64,000 nt of DNA from positions 55,025-119,024 of the forward strand of contig NZ_QOHH01000014.1 of the NCBI RefSeq assembly GCF_003319105.1, read 5' to 3'. The notes under the pieces are model-generated. The model was not told where the DNA came from, searched no databases, and saw only the letters and a list, made by a program, of their open reading frames with translations. Shown piece after piece: positions 9,089-22,375 of this stretch. Position 1 is the first letter of the stretch. Each line of letters starts with the position of its first letter. A program made the translations under genes and the position numbers. Source of the stretch: Blastococcus sp. TF02-09. Its GTDB lineage: Bacteria > Actinomycetota > Actinomycetes > Mycobacteriales > Geodermatophilaceae.

Positions 9089-9892
9089 CTACAGCGAGGC
9101 CAGGAACGCGGCGACGCCGTCCTCGTCGTTGCCGCCGGTGACGTCGGTGGCGACGGCGAGCAGGTCCGGGTGCGCGTGCGCCATGGCCACCGCGCGGCCA
9201 CCGCCGTCGCGCACCCACTCGAACGCGGCGATGTCGTTGGGCATGTCGCCGAACACGACGACGTCCTCCGGCCCGATGCCGTGCCGGGCGGCGACGGTGG
9301 CCAGCCCCGTGGCCTTGGTGACGCCGGGCGCGGAGATCTCGGCCAGGGCGTCGCTGGAGGAGTGGGTGACCGTCGCCCGGTCGCCGACGACCTCCTCGAT
9401 GAGCTCGACGAACGCGTCCGGCGTCATCGACTCCGAGCGGGCCAGCAGCTTGGCCACCGGTGCCGCGGTCATCTCCTCCAGCGTGGCGACGGCGACGCCG
9501 GGCACGTCGACGTCCCACCGCGGCCGGTAGACCGGCTCGTGGCGGAACTCCCAGCCGTACTCGACGGCGAACCACATGGTCGGCTGCCGCTCGCGCAGCG
9601 CGTCGGTGAGGGCCTGCAGCGTCGTGGGGTGCAGCGGCTCCTCGTGCCGGATCTCCATGGACTCCAGGTCGAGCAGCACCGCGCCGTTGCAGCAGACGGC
9701 CGTCCCGGTGCCCAGCACCTCCCGGATGCGGTGCATCCAGCGCGGCGGCCGGCCGGTCGCCAGCACGAACGGCACGCCCTCGGCACGCCAGCGGGCCACC
9801 TCGGCGACCGTCGCCTCGCCCACCGTGTCGTCGGAGCGCAGCAGCGTGCCGTCCATGTCGCTGGCGATCAGCCGCGGCCGCCAGTCAGACAT
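9089..9892 (-). CDS. HAD-superfamily (Cof/IIB-type) hydrolase
   Basis: A 267-residue phosphatase of the HAD type IIB (Cof-like) group. Motif I is ASDMDGTLL near residue 11, with the nucleophile aspartate and the acid/base aspartate two residues later. Motif II is VLATGR, motif III has the lysine in VTKATGL, and motif IV is FGDMPNDI. Members dephosphorylate sugar phosphates, nucleotides or pyridoxal phosphate; the substrate cannot be told from sequence. Its ATG overlaps the end of the preceding HAD gene by 8 bases, and that one overlaps serS, so all three form one transcription unit. The two HAD genes are paralogues. A serS plus HAD arrangement recurs in actinobacteria, but the functional reason is not clear. 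Confidence 0.9.
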   Translation of the reverse strand: MSDWRPRLIASDMDGTLLRSDDTVGEATVAEVARWRAEGVPFVLATGRPPRWMHRIREVLGTGTAVCCNGAVLLDLESMEIRHEEPLHPTTLQALTDALRERQPTMWFAVEYGWEFRHEPVYRPRWDVDVPGVAVATLEEMTAAPVAKLLARSESMTPDAFVELIEEVVGDRATVTHSSSDALAEISAPGVTKATGLATVAARHGIGPEDVVVFGDMPNDIAAFEWVRDGGGRAVAMAHAHPDLLAVATDVTGGNDEDGVAAFLASL

Positions 9893-10811
9893 CGCGCAGC
9901 ACCGCCTCCAGGTAGCGGGCGACGCCGTCGACCTGGTGCCCGCTGGTCAGGTGACCGGCCAGCGCGCGGACCGAGGGGTGGGCGTTGGCCACGGCCACCG
10001 CCCGGCCGCCGGCGTCCTGCACGGCGCTCAGCATCGGCAGGTCGTTGGGCATGTCACCGAAGACCAGGACGTCGCCGAACCCCACGCCGTACCGGTCCAG
10101 CGCCAGCTGCAGCCCGCTGGCCTTGGTGATGCCCGGGGGCAGCACCTCGATGAAGCCCAGACCGGCGTGCGTCAGCTCGGCGTCGGCCGGGTCCACGACC
10201 GACCGGGCGCGCGCGAGGAGCTCGTCCTGGTCCAGCGTGGCCGAGCGCAGGAAGACCTTGAGGACGGCGCCCGGCGGCAGCACCTCGCCCCGCTCCAGCA
10301 GCTGGGACGGCTCGGGGTAGGGCCAGTCGAAGCCGTGCTGCACCCGCAGCCGGGCGTGCACCTGGCCCTGCTCGGCGGCCTCCTCGACGGCCAGGGTGAC
10401 CTCGCCGGCGGCCTGCTCGATCTGCTCGATGACCCGCACGGCCCGGTCGCGCGGGAGCGCCACGGCGCGCAGCACCTCGTCGCGCTCCAGGTCGACGACG
10501 AAGCCGCCCTGCGAGAGCACGGCGATGCCGCGGTGGTCCAGGGCCGCCTTCACCGTCTCGAGCAGCCGGGGACCGCGGCCGGTGACGCCGACGACGGGGA
10601 TGCCGGCCTCCCAGCAGGCGTCGAGCGCCGCGCGCGTGCGCGAGGTGACCAGGCCGTCGGCGTCGAGCAGCGTGCCGTCGAGGTCGCTGGCCACGAGCTT
10701 CGGGCGCCACGGATCGTGCGTCCCGCCCACGGCGTCGCCGAGCTCGACCACCCGCTCGGCGCCGTCCAGGATGCCGTGCGCCCGGATGGCGCGCGGGGGG
10801 CGCTCGGTCAT
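9885..10811 (-). CDS. HAD-superfamily (Cof/IIB-type) hydrolase, second copy
   Basis: A 308-residue HAD IIB phosphatase, paralogous to the next gene. It has about 35 extra N-terminal residues before motif I ([14 protein letters not shown]). Motif II is [10 protein letters not shown], motif III uses the lysine of GITKASGL, and motif IV is FGDMPNDL. The ATG at 10811 overlaps the serS stop as ATGA, suggesting translational coupling; an upstream in-frame extension runs into serS and is spurious. Substrate unknown. The N-terminal extension carries no recognisable domain. Confidence 0.9.
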   Translation of the reverse strand: MTERPPRAIRAHGILDGAERVVELGDAVGGTHDPWRPKLVASDLDGTLLDADGLVTSRTRAALDACWEAGIPVVGVTGRGPRLLETVKAALDHRGIAVLSQGGFVVDLERDEVLRAVALPRDRAVRVIEQIEQAAGEVTLAVEEAAEQGQVHARLRVQHGFDWPYPEPSQLLERGEVLPPGAVLKVFLRSATLDQDELLARARSVVDPADAELTHAGLGFIEVLPPGITKASGLQLALDRYGVGFGDVLVFGDMPNDLPMLSAVQDAGGRAVAVANAHPSVRALAGHLTSGHQVDGVARYLEAVLRDV

Positions 10812-12103
10812 GCGGTGGGCACCGGCGGGACCAGCGTCATGCCCGGCGTGAGCGTCTCGACCCCGCCCAGCCAGGGGCGCAGCGCAGCCGGCACGTGCAC
10901 CGAGCCGTCCGCGCGCTGGTGCACCTCGAGCAGGCAGGCGATGGTGCGGGCGATCGCGCACAGCGTGCCGTTGAGCGTGGCCGCGGTCTGGTTCCTCCCG
11001 TCCGCGTCGCGGTACCGGATGTTCAGCCGCCGGGCCTGGAAGGTGGTGCAGTCCGACGTGCTGGTCAGCTCGCGGTAGGTGCCCTGGGTCGGGAACCACG
11101 CCTCGATGTCGTACTTGCGCGCGGCGCTGGTGCCCAGGTCACCGGCGGCGATGTCGACCACGCGGTAGGGCAGCTCCAGCGCCTGGAGGAACTCCTCCTC
11201 CCACTGCAGCAGCCGCAGGTGCTCGGCGGCCGCGTCCTCGGGTGCGCAGAAGCTGAACATCTCGACCTTGTCGAACCAGTGCACGCGGATGATGCCGCGG
11301 GTGTCCTTGCCGTAGGAGCCGGCCTCGCGGCGGAAGCAGGACGACCAGCCGGCGTAGCGCAGCGGCCCGGCGGACAGGTCGAGCACCTCGTTGCTGCGCA
11401 TGCCGGCGAGCGCGACCTCCGACGTCCCGACGAGGTACAGGTCGTCACGCTCGATCCGGTACACCTCCTCGTCGTGCTCGCCGAGGAAGCCGGTGCCCTC
11501 CATCGCGCTGGGCTTCACCAGCGCCGGGGCGACGACCGGGGTGAAGCCGGCGGCGACGGCCCGGCTGATGGCCAGCTGGGCGAGCGCGAACTCCAGCAGC
11601 GCCCCCGGGCCGGTGAGGAAGTAGAACCGCGAGCCCGACACCTTGGCGCCGCGCTCCATGTCGATCGCGCCGAGGCCCTCGCCGATCTCGATGTGGTCGC
11701 GCACCGGGAAGTCGTAGATCGGCACGTCGCCGACGGTCCGCAGCGTCACGGCGTCGTCCTCGCCGCCGGGCGGGACGTCACCGTGGACGACGTTGGGGAT
11801 GCGCAGGTGCACCTCGCGCAGGGCGGCGTCCGCCTCGCGCTCGGCCTCCTCCGCCTGCTTCACCTCGGCGGCCAGCGCCTTGGCCCGCTCGAGGACGGCC
11901 GGGCGCTCCTCCGGCGTGGCCGTCCGGACCGCCTGGGAGGCGGCCTTCTGCTCGCCACGCAGGTCGTCTCCGCGCCGGGCCGCCTCGCGACGGGCGACGT
12001 CGGCGGCCAGGAGCGCGTCGACCAGGGACTCGTCGGCACCCCGGGCGCGCTGGCTGGCACGGACGAGGTCGGGGTTCTCGCGCACGAGTCGCAGGTCGAT
12101 CAC
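10808..12103 (-). CDS. serS: Seryl-tRNA synthetase
   Basis: Class II aminoacyl-tRNA synthetase that charges tRNA-Ser (and tRNA-Sec where present) in the cytoplasm. It has 431 residues, the usual length. The N-terminal coiled-coil arm that grips the long variable arm of tRNA-Ser covers about residues 1-110 ([20 protein letters not shown] at the start). The catalytic domain follows with motif 2 ([20 protein letters not shown]) and motif 3 ([18 protein letters not shown]). The start is a GTG giving the family's usual [10 protein letters not shown] beginning; a longer in-frame extension has no family match. It heads the unit with two HAD phosphatases, the first coupled through ATGA. Confidence 0.95.
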   Translation of the reverse strand: MIDLRLVRENPDLVRASQRARGADESLVDALLAADVARREAARRGDDLRGEQKAASQAVRTATPEERPAVLERAKALAAEVKQAEEAEREADAALREVHLRIPNVVHGDVPPGGEDDAVTLRTVGDVPIYDFPVRDHIEIGEGLGAIDMERGAKVSGSRFYFLTGPGALLEFALAQLAISRAVAAGFTPVVAPALVKPSAMEGTGFLGEHDEEVYRIERDDLYLVGTSEVALAGMRSNEVLDLSAGPLRYAGWSSCFRREAGSYGKDTRGIIRVHWFDKVEMFSFCAPEDAAAEHLRLLQWEEEFLQALELPYRVVDIAAGDLGTSAARKYDIEAWFPTQGTYRELTSTSDCTTFQARRLNIRYRDADGRNQTAATLNGTLCAIARTIACLLEVHQRADGSVHVPAALRPWLGGVETLTPGMTLVPPVPTA

Positions 12104-12144
12104 GTGCCCGATCGTACGGAGCGGCCGCGCCGGACCGCCCGAGG

Positions 12145-14982
<2,838 letters not shown>

Positions 14983-15090
14983 TCCCGGCTTTCGGCCGCC
15001 GACCTCCCGGTGTGAAGGCGAGCCGGCGCTACAGCTCCGGGTCGGACGTGCCGATGCCGGTTGTGCCCCACTCTTCCCGATCGGAGTCCC

Positions 15091-15477
15091 ATGAGCCACG
15101 TCCTGGTCGTCGACGACGACCCCGTCATCGCCGACCTCGTCGCCTTCCGGCTGGGCCGGCTGGGCCTCGAGGTCTCGGTGGAGTCCGACGGGGAGGCCGG
15201 CCTGGCCGCCGCCCGTCAGCTGCGCCCGGACCTGGTGGTGCTGGACTGGATGATGCCGCGGATGAACGGCCTCGAGGTCTGCGCGGCGCTGCGTTCGGAC
15301 GCCGACCCGGCGCTCGCCCGCACCCCGGTGCTGCTGCTCACCGCCAAGGCCCAGGAGCCCGACCTCGAGCGCGGCTTCGCCGCCGGCGCGACGGATTTCG
15401 TCGCCAAGCCGTTCAGCACGCGGGAGCTCATCAGCCGCGTGACCGCCGCGCTGCCGCCCGGCAGCATCCCGGCGTGA
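15091..15477 (+). CDS. Single-domain response regulator
   Basis: A 128-residue CheY-like receiver with no output domain. The acidic pocket is VVDDDP near residues 5-10, the phosphoacceptor lies in VVLDWMMPRMNG near residue 52, the switch threonine in LLTAKAQ, and the lysine in VAKPFS near 107. It begins at an ATG with GGAG upstream and overlaps the HEAT-repeat gene as GTGA. It lies divergently from a hybrid kinase with an HPt domain, the probable phosphodonor. With no DNA-binding domain it should act through protein contact, possibly on the HEAT-repeat membrane protein or the glycosyltransferase encoded next. Confidence 0.92.
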   Translation: MSHVLVVDDDPVIADLVAFRLGRLGLEVSVESDGEAGLAAARQLRPDLVVLDWMMPRMNGLEVCAALRSDADPALARTPVLLLTAKAQEPDLERGFAAGATDFVAKPFSTRELISRVTAALPPGSIPA

Positions 15478-16538
15478 CCGCGCTGCCGGGCCCCGTGCTG
15501 ATCACCAGCACGGCGGTGACCGGCCTGGTCGTCCTGCTCCTCCTCTCGGTCGGCGGGGCGCACCTGGCCCGCCGTCGCCGCGAACGCCGCGACCTGGCCC
15601 GTCGCGCCGAGCTCACGCCGCTGGTCTACACCCTCCTCGACGGCGAGCAGACCGCCGCGTCGCTGGCCGACGCACCCGCCGTGCTCGACGAGGTCGTCCT
15701 GCACCTCCTCCCCCAGCTCCGCGGCAACGACCGGCAGGTCCTGCGCGACCTGCTGCTCGCGCGCGGCGTCGTCGACCGGGCCGCCGAGCAGTTGTCGGCC
15801 CGCGCCCCGTGGCGCCGCGGCCGGGCGGCGATGCTGCTGGGCGCCACCGGCAGCACGCGCTACACCCCGGACCTCGTGACCCTGCTGGAGGACCGCTCCT
15901 CCGACGTCCGCTCCGCCGCCACCCGGGCCCTCGGCAAGGCCGGCGACGTCGCGGCCGTGCCCTACCTGCTCGCGTCGCTGGGCTCGGCGCGGCCGGTGCC
16001 CTCCGGCATCGTCGGCATGGCCCTGCTCGACCTCGGCACGGCCGCGCTCCCCGCCCTGCGCTCCGCGCTGGAGTCCGGTGCCGCACCCGCCCGCGCGACG
16101 GCCGCCAGCCTGCTCGGCCTGCACGGCGACCTCCCCGCCGTGGCCGCCCTCACCACCACCCTCGACGACGCCGGCGCGCCGACCGAGGTGCGCCTCGCCG
16201 CGGCCGGTGCTCTCGGCCGCATCGGCGCGCCCCAGGCCGCCGACGCCCTCGCCCGGGCCACCGTGCTCGCCGTCGATCCCGCCCTGCGCGCGACGGCGGC
16301 CGAGGCGCTGGGCCGCATCGGCGACCCCGACTCCGTGCCGGCGCTGGCCGCCGGGATGACCGCGGCCGACCTGCGCGTGCGCACCGCCTGCGCCGACGCG
16401 CTGGCCTCCATCGTCCCCGAGGGCCGCGCGCGGCTGGGGCTGCTCGGCGCCTCCGCCGGTCCGGCCGCGCCCGTCGCCCGCGCCGCCCTGGACGCCGTGT
16501 CCGCGGACTCCCCGCGCGCCCTGGCCGGAGCACGCTGA
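15474..16538 (+). CDS. Membrane-anchored HEAT-repeat protein
   Basis: A 354-residue protein with one N-terminal membrane helix (about residues 8-28, VLITSTAVTGLVVLLLLSVG) followed by a positively charged stretch. The rest, about 100-340, is made of HEAT/PBS-lyase-like repeats with recurring patterns such as VRSAATRALGKAG, VRLAAAGALGRIG and LRATAAEALGRIGD. Such repeats usually serve as protein-binding scaffolds. The GTG start overlaps the stop of the response regulator, and its own stop overlaps the ATG of the glycosyltransferase, so the three are tightly coupled. A scaffold joining the phosphorylated regulator to the glycosyltransferase is a reasonable guess, not something the sequence proves. 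Confidence 0.85.
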   Translation: MTALPGPVLITSTAVTGLVVLLLLSVGGAHLARRRRERRDLARRAELTPLVYTLLDGEQTAASLADAPAVLDEVVLHLLPQLRGNDRQVLRDLLLARGVVDRAAEQLSARAPWRRGRAAMLLGATGSTRYTPDLVTLLEDRSSDVRSAATRALGKAGDVAAVPYLLASLGSARPVPSGIVGMALLDLGTAALPALRSALESGAAPARATAASLLGLHGDLPAVAALTTTLDDAGAPTEVRLAAAGALGRIGAPQAADALARATVLAVDPALRATAAEALGRIGDPDSVPALAAGMTAADLRVRTACADALASIVPEGRARLGLLGASAGPAAPVARAALDAVSADSPRALAGAR

Positions 16539-18043
16539 TGAGCGATCTCCTGCTGGACGCCCTGCAGCCCCTGCTGAACGTGCTGATGAGCGAGTTCCTG
16601 CTGGACGTCCTGCTCGTCTCCGGGTGGGTGCTCACCGGCCACGTCGCCCTGTTCCACCTGGTCACGCTGCTGCTGGTGCTCGCCGGTGCGCGACGGGTCT
16701 GGCGCAACCGCCACTGGCGCGGGGTGGAGGGCCACGACGAGACCTTCGCCAGCCCGCTCACCCCCGCCGTCTCCATCCTCGTGCCCGCGCACGACGAGGA
16801 GGCCGGCATCCTCGACACCCTCTCCGCCGCGCTCGGGCAGAAGTACCCGGCGCTGGAGGTGGTGCTGGTCGACGACGGCTCCACCGACCGCACCTTCGCG
16901 CTCGTCGCCGAGCGCTACGCGCTGCGCGAGGTCACGCCACGGCCCACCGCCGACTTGCCCGTCGACGGCGAGATCCTCTCCGTGCACCGCGCCACCACCG
17001 GCGACCCGCTGCTGGTGATCCGCAAGACGAGCGTCGGACGCCGGTCCGACGCCCTCAACGCCGCCCTCAATCACGCCCGCCACCCCCTGGTCTGCATGGT
17101 CGACGCCGACTCGCTGCTGGAGACCGAGGCGCTGCTGCAGGTCTCCCGCCCCTTCGTGGAGGACCCGGACCAGGTGGTCGCCTCCGGCGGGGTGATCCGG
17201 GCGGCCAACGGCGCGCGCACCGACCGCGGGACGATCCTGGAGCCGCGGCTGTCCCGGCGCTGGGTCGTGCGCGTGCAGGTGCTGGAGTACCTGCGCTCGT
17301 TCCTGCTCGGCCGCACGGGCTGGGCCGACGCGCAGGCGCTGCTCATCATCTCCGGCGCCTTCGGCCTCTTCCGCCGCGACGTCGTCCTCGAGGTCGGGGG
17401 CATGGATCCGCTCTCCCTGGCCGAGGACGCCGAGCTGGTCGTCACGATCCAGGAGCACCTGCGCCGCAACCGGCGTCCGCACCGCGTCGTGTTCGTCCCC
17501 CAGACGGTGTGCTGGACCGAGGTGCCGGAGAGCTGGACGGTCCTCGGCCGGCAGCGCACGCGCTGGTCGCACGGCCTGGCGCAGCTGCTCTGGAAGCACC
17601 GCCGGATGATCGGCAACCCGCGCTACGGCCCGATCGGGCTGCTGGCCATGCCGTTCTTCCTGCTGTTCGAGCTGCTCGGTCCGGTCTTCGAGCTCGTCGG
17701 CGTCGCCGGCGTCCTCGCCTCGATGGCCGTGGGCCAGGTGCCGCCGGCCGTCGCCGGGGCGCTGCTGGTCCTCGCCATCGCGCTCGGCGTGCTGCTGTCG
17801 GCCACGGCGATCGCGGTTGAGGAGCTCACCTACCACCGCTACGGCCGCGGCCGCGACCTGCTCGCGCTCATGGGGACCGCGGTCGTGGAGCACCTCTGGT
17901 TCCGCTGGGCCCACTCGTGGTACCGGCTGTGCGGCCTGGGTGCGGCGCTCGCCGGCCGGAGCCCGGTGTGGACGGCGATGCCGCGGGTCGGCTTCTCCGC
18001 GGAGCCCGCGCCGGCCGAGCGGCTGGTGCCTGTCGGCCCCTGA
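16538..18043 (+). CDS. Membrane glycosyltransferase family 2 (processive-type)
   Basis: A 501-residue integral membrane GT2 of the hyaluronan/cellulose/poly-GlcNAc synthase sort. An N-terminal membrane segment lies near residues 25-50. The GT-A domain follows with VDDGSTDRT near 110, VDADS near 188, the acid in LAEDAELV near 295, and the QxxRW signature as RQRTRWSHG near 337-345. Several membrane helices follow from about 365 to 470. QxxRW suggests a processive enzyme building a polysaccharide. The 5' end encodes a repeated DALQPLLNVLMSEFLLDVLL-like hydrophobic start. It is the last gene of the response regulator / HEAT / GT operon, so polysaccharide production is probably under two-component control. 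No PilZ domain is seen. Confidence 0.9.
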   Translation: MSDLLLDALQPLLNVLMSEFLLDVLLVSGWVLTGHVALFHLVTLLLVLAGARRVWRNRHWRGVEGHDETFASPLTPAVSILVPAHDEEAGILDTLSAALGQKYPALEVVLVDDGSTDRTFALVAERYALREVTPRPTADLPVDGEILSVHRATTGDPLLVIRKTSVGRRSDALNAALNHARHPLVCMVDADSLLETEALLQVSRPFVEDPDQVVASGGVIRAANGARTDRGTILEPRLSRRWVVRVQVLEYLRSFLLGRTGWADAQALLIISGAFGLFRRDVVLEVGGMDPLSLAEDAELVVTIQEHLRRNRRPHRVVFVPQTVCWTEVPESWTVLGRQRTRWSHGLAQLLWKHRRMIGNPRYGPIGLLAMPFFLLFELLGPVFELVGVAGVLASMAVGQVPPAVAGALLVLAIALGVLLSATAIAVEELTYHRYGRGRDLLALMGTAVVEHLWFRWAHSWYRLCGLGAALAGRSPVWTAMPRVGFSAEPAPAERLVPVGP

Positions 18044-18044
18044 G

Positions 18045-18396
18045 TCAGGCGGCCGGGCAGCCGGGCGCGCTGACCTCGGCGAACTGGCTGATCAGCTCCG
18101 GGGAGCCGGCCAGCGCGTCGTGCCACTTCTTCCACTGCTCGTGGGTGAAGCCCGCCTCGGCCAGCCGGGCGTCGAGGTCGGTGGTGAAGGCCTGCTCGTC
18201 GGCGTGGCTGGCCAGGTCGACGGTGCACTGCCGGGCCCACTCCACCTCGGCCAGGCGGCGGGTGGTCGCGTCCGCGGTGGTGGCCGTCGGCGTGGCGGCG
18301 GTCGAGGCCTCGGCCGTGGCGTCCGACCCGCAGCCCGCGGTGCCGCCGAGCAGCGCCAGCGCGGCCAGCGAGACGACGGCGCGCGCCAGGCGGCGG

Positions 18397-18410
<14 letters not shown>
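18045..18410 (-). CDS. Small putative lipoprotein
   Basis: A 121-residue protein of unknown function. It begins with a positively charged and hydrophobic signal region ending LLGGTAGCGSDA, a near-lipobox whose -3 residue is threonine rather than leucine, so lipid attachment at Cys27 is likely but not certain. A low-complexity Thr/Ala stretch follows, then a soluble part (about 50-121) with two more cysteines. The start appears to be a TTG at 18410, overlapping the preceding gene's end by 14 bases; no ATG or GTG fits well. It is probably co-transcribed with the secreted protein upstream. Confidence 0.65.
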
Positions 18411-20893
<2,483 letters not shown>

Positions 20894-20906
20894 TCGGGCG
20901 GGCGGA

Positions 20907-21254
20907 GTGAAGCCCCTCCCCCTCCCGGTCTTCGAGGCGCTGGTCGCCGACGCGCTGGACGAGGTCCCGCCCGAGCTGATGGCACTGGTGGACAACGTCG
21001 TCGTCCTGGTCGAGGACCGGAATCCCGACGAGCCCGACCTGCTCGGGCTCTACGAGGGGTACGCACTGACCGAGCGCGGCTGGGAGTACGGCGGGGCGCT
21101 GCCGGACCGGATCATGATCTACCGCGAGGCGATCTGCGCGATCTGCGAGACGGCGGAGGAGATCGTCGATGAGGTCACCATCACCGTCGTCCACGAGATC
21201 GCGCACCACTTCGGCATCGAGGAGGAGCGCCTTCACGAGCTCGGCTGGGGCTGA
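20907..21254 (+). CDS. Small zincin-like metallopeptidase family protein
   Basis: A 115-residue protein of the metallopeptidase family once called DUF1025. The zinc-binding HExxH motif is in VVHEIAHHFGIEEERLHELGW near residues 95-99, with a glutamate in the helix after it that could be the third ligand. The first half (EVPPELMALVDNVVVLVEDRN) is conserved in the family. It begins with GTG 13 bases after guaB1 and is probably co-transcribed. The family is widespread in actinobacteria; substrate and even proteolytic activity are not well established. Confidence 0.88.
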   Translation: MKPLPLPVFEALVADALDEVPPELMALVDNVVVLVEDRNPDEPDLLGLYEGYALTERGWEYGGALPDRIMIYREAICAICETAEEIVDEVTITVVHEIAHHFGIEEERLHELGWG

Positions 21255-21260
21255 CCCCCG

Positions 21261-21299
21261 CTTTACCGCGGAAAGCGGCCCGCTTTTCCGCGGAAAAGC
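21261..21299. repeat. Intergenic repeat C, copy 1 (TTTCCGCGGAAA palindrome)
   Basis: Contains an 18-base perfect palindrome GCTTTTCCGCGGAAAAGC at 21282-21299, preceded by a similar imperfect half GCTTTACCGCGGAAAGC. It lies after the metallopeptidase gene. Related copies are at 52632-52682 and 63851-63872. All three follow gene ends, consistent with terminator or REP-like function. Confidence 0.75.
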
Positions 21300-21307
21300 A
21301 GCCCCGC

Positions 21308-21379
21308 GCCGAGTGCGGACTTGTTGTCGGCGACACGGCAAGACACGCCGCGGTGAGCGACGCCAACTCCGCACTCGGC
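21308..21379. repeat. Intergenic inverted repeat D
   Basis: Perfect 12-base arms GCCGAGTGCGGA (21308-21319) and TCCGCACTCGGC (21368-21379) enclose about 48 bases. It directly follows repeat C copy 1 and precedes the GroES-like gene, so this roughly 180-base gap is almost filled by repeats. I see no second copy in the window. Confidence 0.65.
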
Positions 21380-21449
21380 CCGCTGACGCCGACCCGCACT
21401 GCCGACGACGTCGGCGACGCCGCTGCGTCGGCGGGTAGCGTTGATCGAC

Positions 21450-21785
21450 GTGCCCGACGACATCGCCACCACCGGCAAGCTGCCGATCAAGATGCTGCAC
21501 GACCGCATCCTGGTGGCGCTGCGCAAGGAGGACGGCGACCGGCGGTCCAGCGGCGGCATCCTCATCCCCGCGACCGCGCAGGTGGCCAAGCGGCTGGTGT
21601 GGGGCGAGGCCAAGGGCGTCGGGCCCTCGGTGCGCCAGGTGAAGGTCGGCGACCAGGTGCTCTTCTCCCCCGAGGACCAGCACGAGGTCGAGGTGCACGG
21701 CGAGGACCTGATCATCCTGCGCGAACGCGACGTGCACGCCGTCGCCGCCGAGCGCATCGAGGAGTCGACCGGGCTCTACCTCTGA
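21450..21785 (+). CDS. GroES-like co-chaperonin, solitary
   Basis: About 111 residues of the chaperonin-10 fold. The core LPIKMLHDRILVALRKEDG, the mobile-loop area DRRSSGGILIPATAQ and the strand VKVGDQVLFSPEDQHEVEV fit GroES, although the loop is followed by a longer insertion (KRLVWGEAKGVGPSVRQ) than in the classic protein. No groEL is nearby, so this is a second, unlinked cpn10-like protein, as in several actinobacteria. Its client chaperonin is unknown. The start is uncertain: GTG at 21450 is used, TTG at 21441 is the alternative. The region upstream is taken up by repeats. Confidence 0.8.
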   Translation: MPDDIATTGKLPIKMLHDRILVALRKEDGDRRSSGGILIPATAQVAKRLVWGEAKGVGPSVRQVKVGDQVLFSPEDQHEVEVHGEDLIILRERDVHAVAAERIEESTGLYL

Positions 21786-21819
21786 CGCGGGGCGTCGACC
21801 GGACATGCACGAACGGCGG

Positions 21820-22296
21820 TCAGGACGACGGCGGCTCCGCGCGCGAGTGGCGGGTGACCACCGCGGTCATCTCCTCCAGCCAGCGGCGGACGACGGCGAG
21901 CTCCTCGTCGCCGTAGCCCTGCATCGCGGCCACCAGGTCGCGCGCCAGGGCACCGAAGTGCTCGGCGCCCGACGCCATCGCGGTCTCCGACATCTCCAGC
22001 CCCACGCGCCGGCGGTCGCCGGGATCGCGGACGCGCCGCACGTGCCCGGCCCGCTCCAGCCGGTCGACCAGCGCCGTCACCGAGGCCGATCGCAGGTCGA
22101 CCACCTCGCCCAGCCGGCCGGCGGTCAGCGCCTCTCCGCGCCGGGCGGCGTCCATGATCGCCACGAGCGCGCGGACGTCGGTGCGGTTGAGCCCATGCAC
22201 GTCGGCGAACCGCTGGCCCACCGCATCGAGCTCCACGTTGAGCCGGCGCAGCAGCAGGCCGATCTCCTGGCGGGCACGCGTCGCGTCGTCGTCCAT
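21820..22296 (-). CDS. MarR-family transcriptional regulator
   Basis: A 158-residue winged-helix regulator. The DNA-binding part covers about residues 35-105 with LNRTDVRALVAIMDAA, the recognition helix LRSASVTALVDRLERAGHV and the wing RVRDPGDRRRVGLEMSE. The ATG at 22296 has a strong GGAGG site. It is divergent from the MMPL transporter gene, and a perfect palindrome (22339-22353) lies between them, so it probably represses the transporter and perhaps itself until a ligand binds. The inducer cannot be inferred. Confidence 0.9.
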   Translation of the reverse strand: MDDDATRARQEIGLLLRRLNVELDAVGQRFADVHGLNRTDVRALVAIMDAARRGEALTAGRLGEVVDLRSASVTALVDRLERAGHVRRVRDPGDRRRVGLEMSETAMASGAEHFGALARDLVAAMQGYGDEELAVVRRWLEEMTAVVTRHSRAEPPSS

Positions 22297-22338
22297 CCCT
22301 GCACCTCCGTTCGCTCGCAGCCGCCGCCCGGGATAACC

Positions 22339-22353
22339 TCTCGATGATCGAGA
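22339..22353. promoter_or_regulatory. Candidate MarR operator
   Basis: TCTCGATGATCGAGA is a perfect inverted repeat with 7-base arms and one central base. It lies in the 79-base gap between the divergent MarR and MMPL genes, 22 bases before the MMPL ATG. Its size and position fit MarR operators. Binding is inferred. Confidence 0.6.
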
Positions 22354-22375
22354 TAATCGACCGTCGAGGGACATC

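Noticed and set aside
21261..21440. Small gene between the metallopeptidase and GroES-like genes
   Set aside because: The gap is mostly inverted repeats, and open frames there have no start with a ribosome site and no recognisable product.
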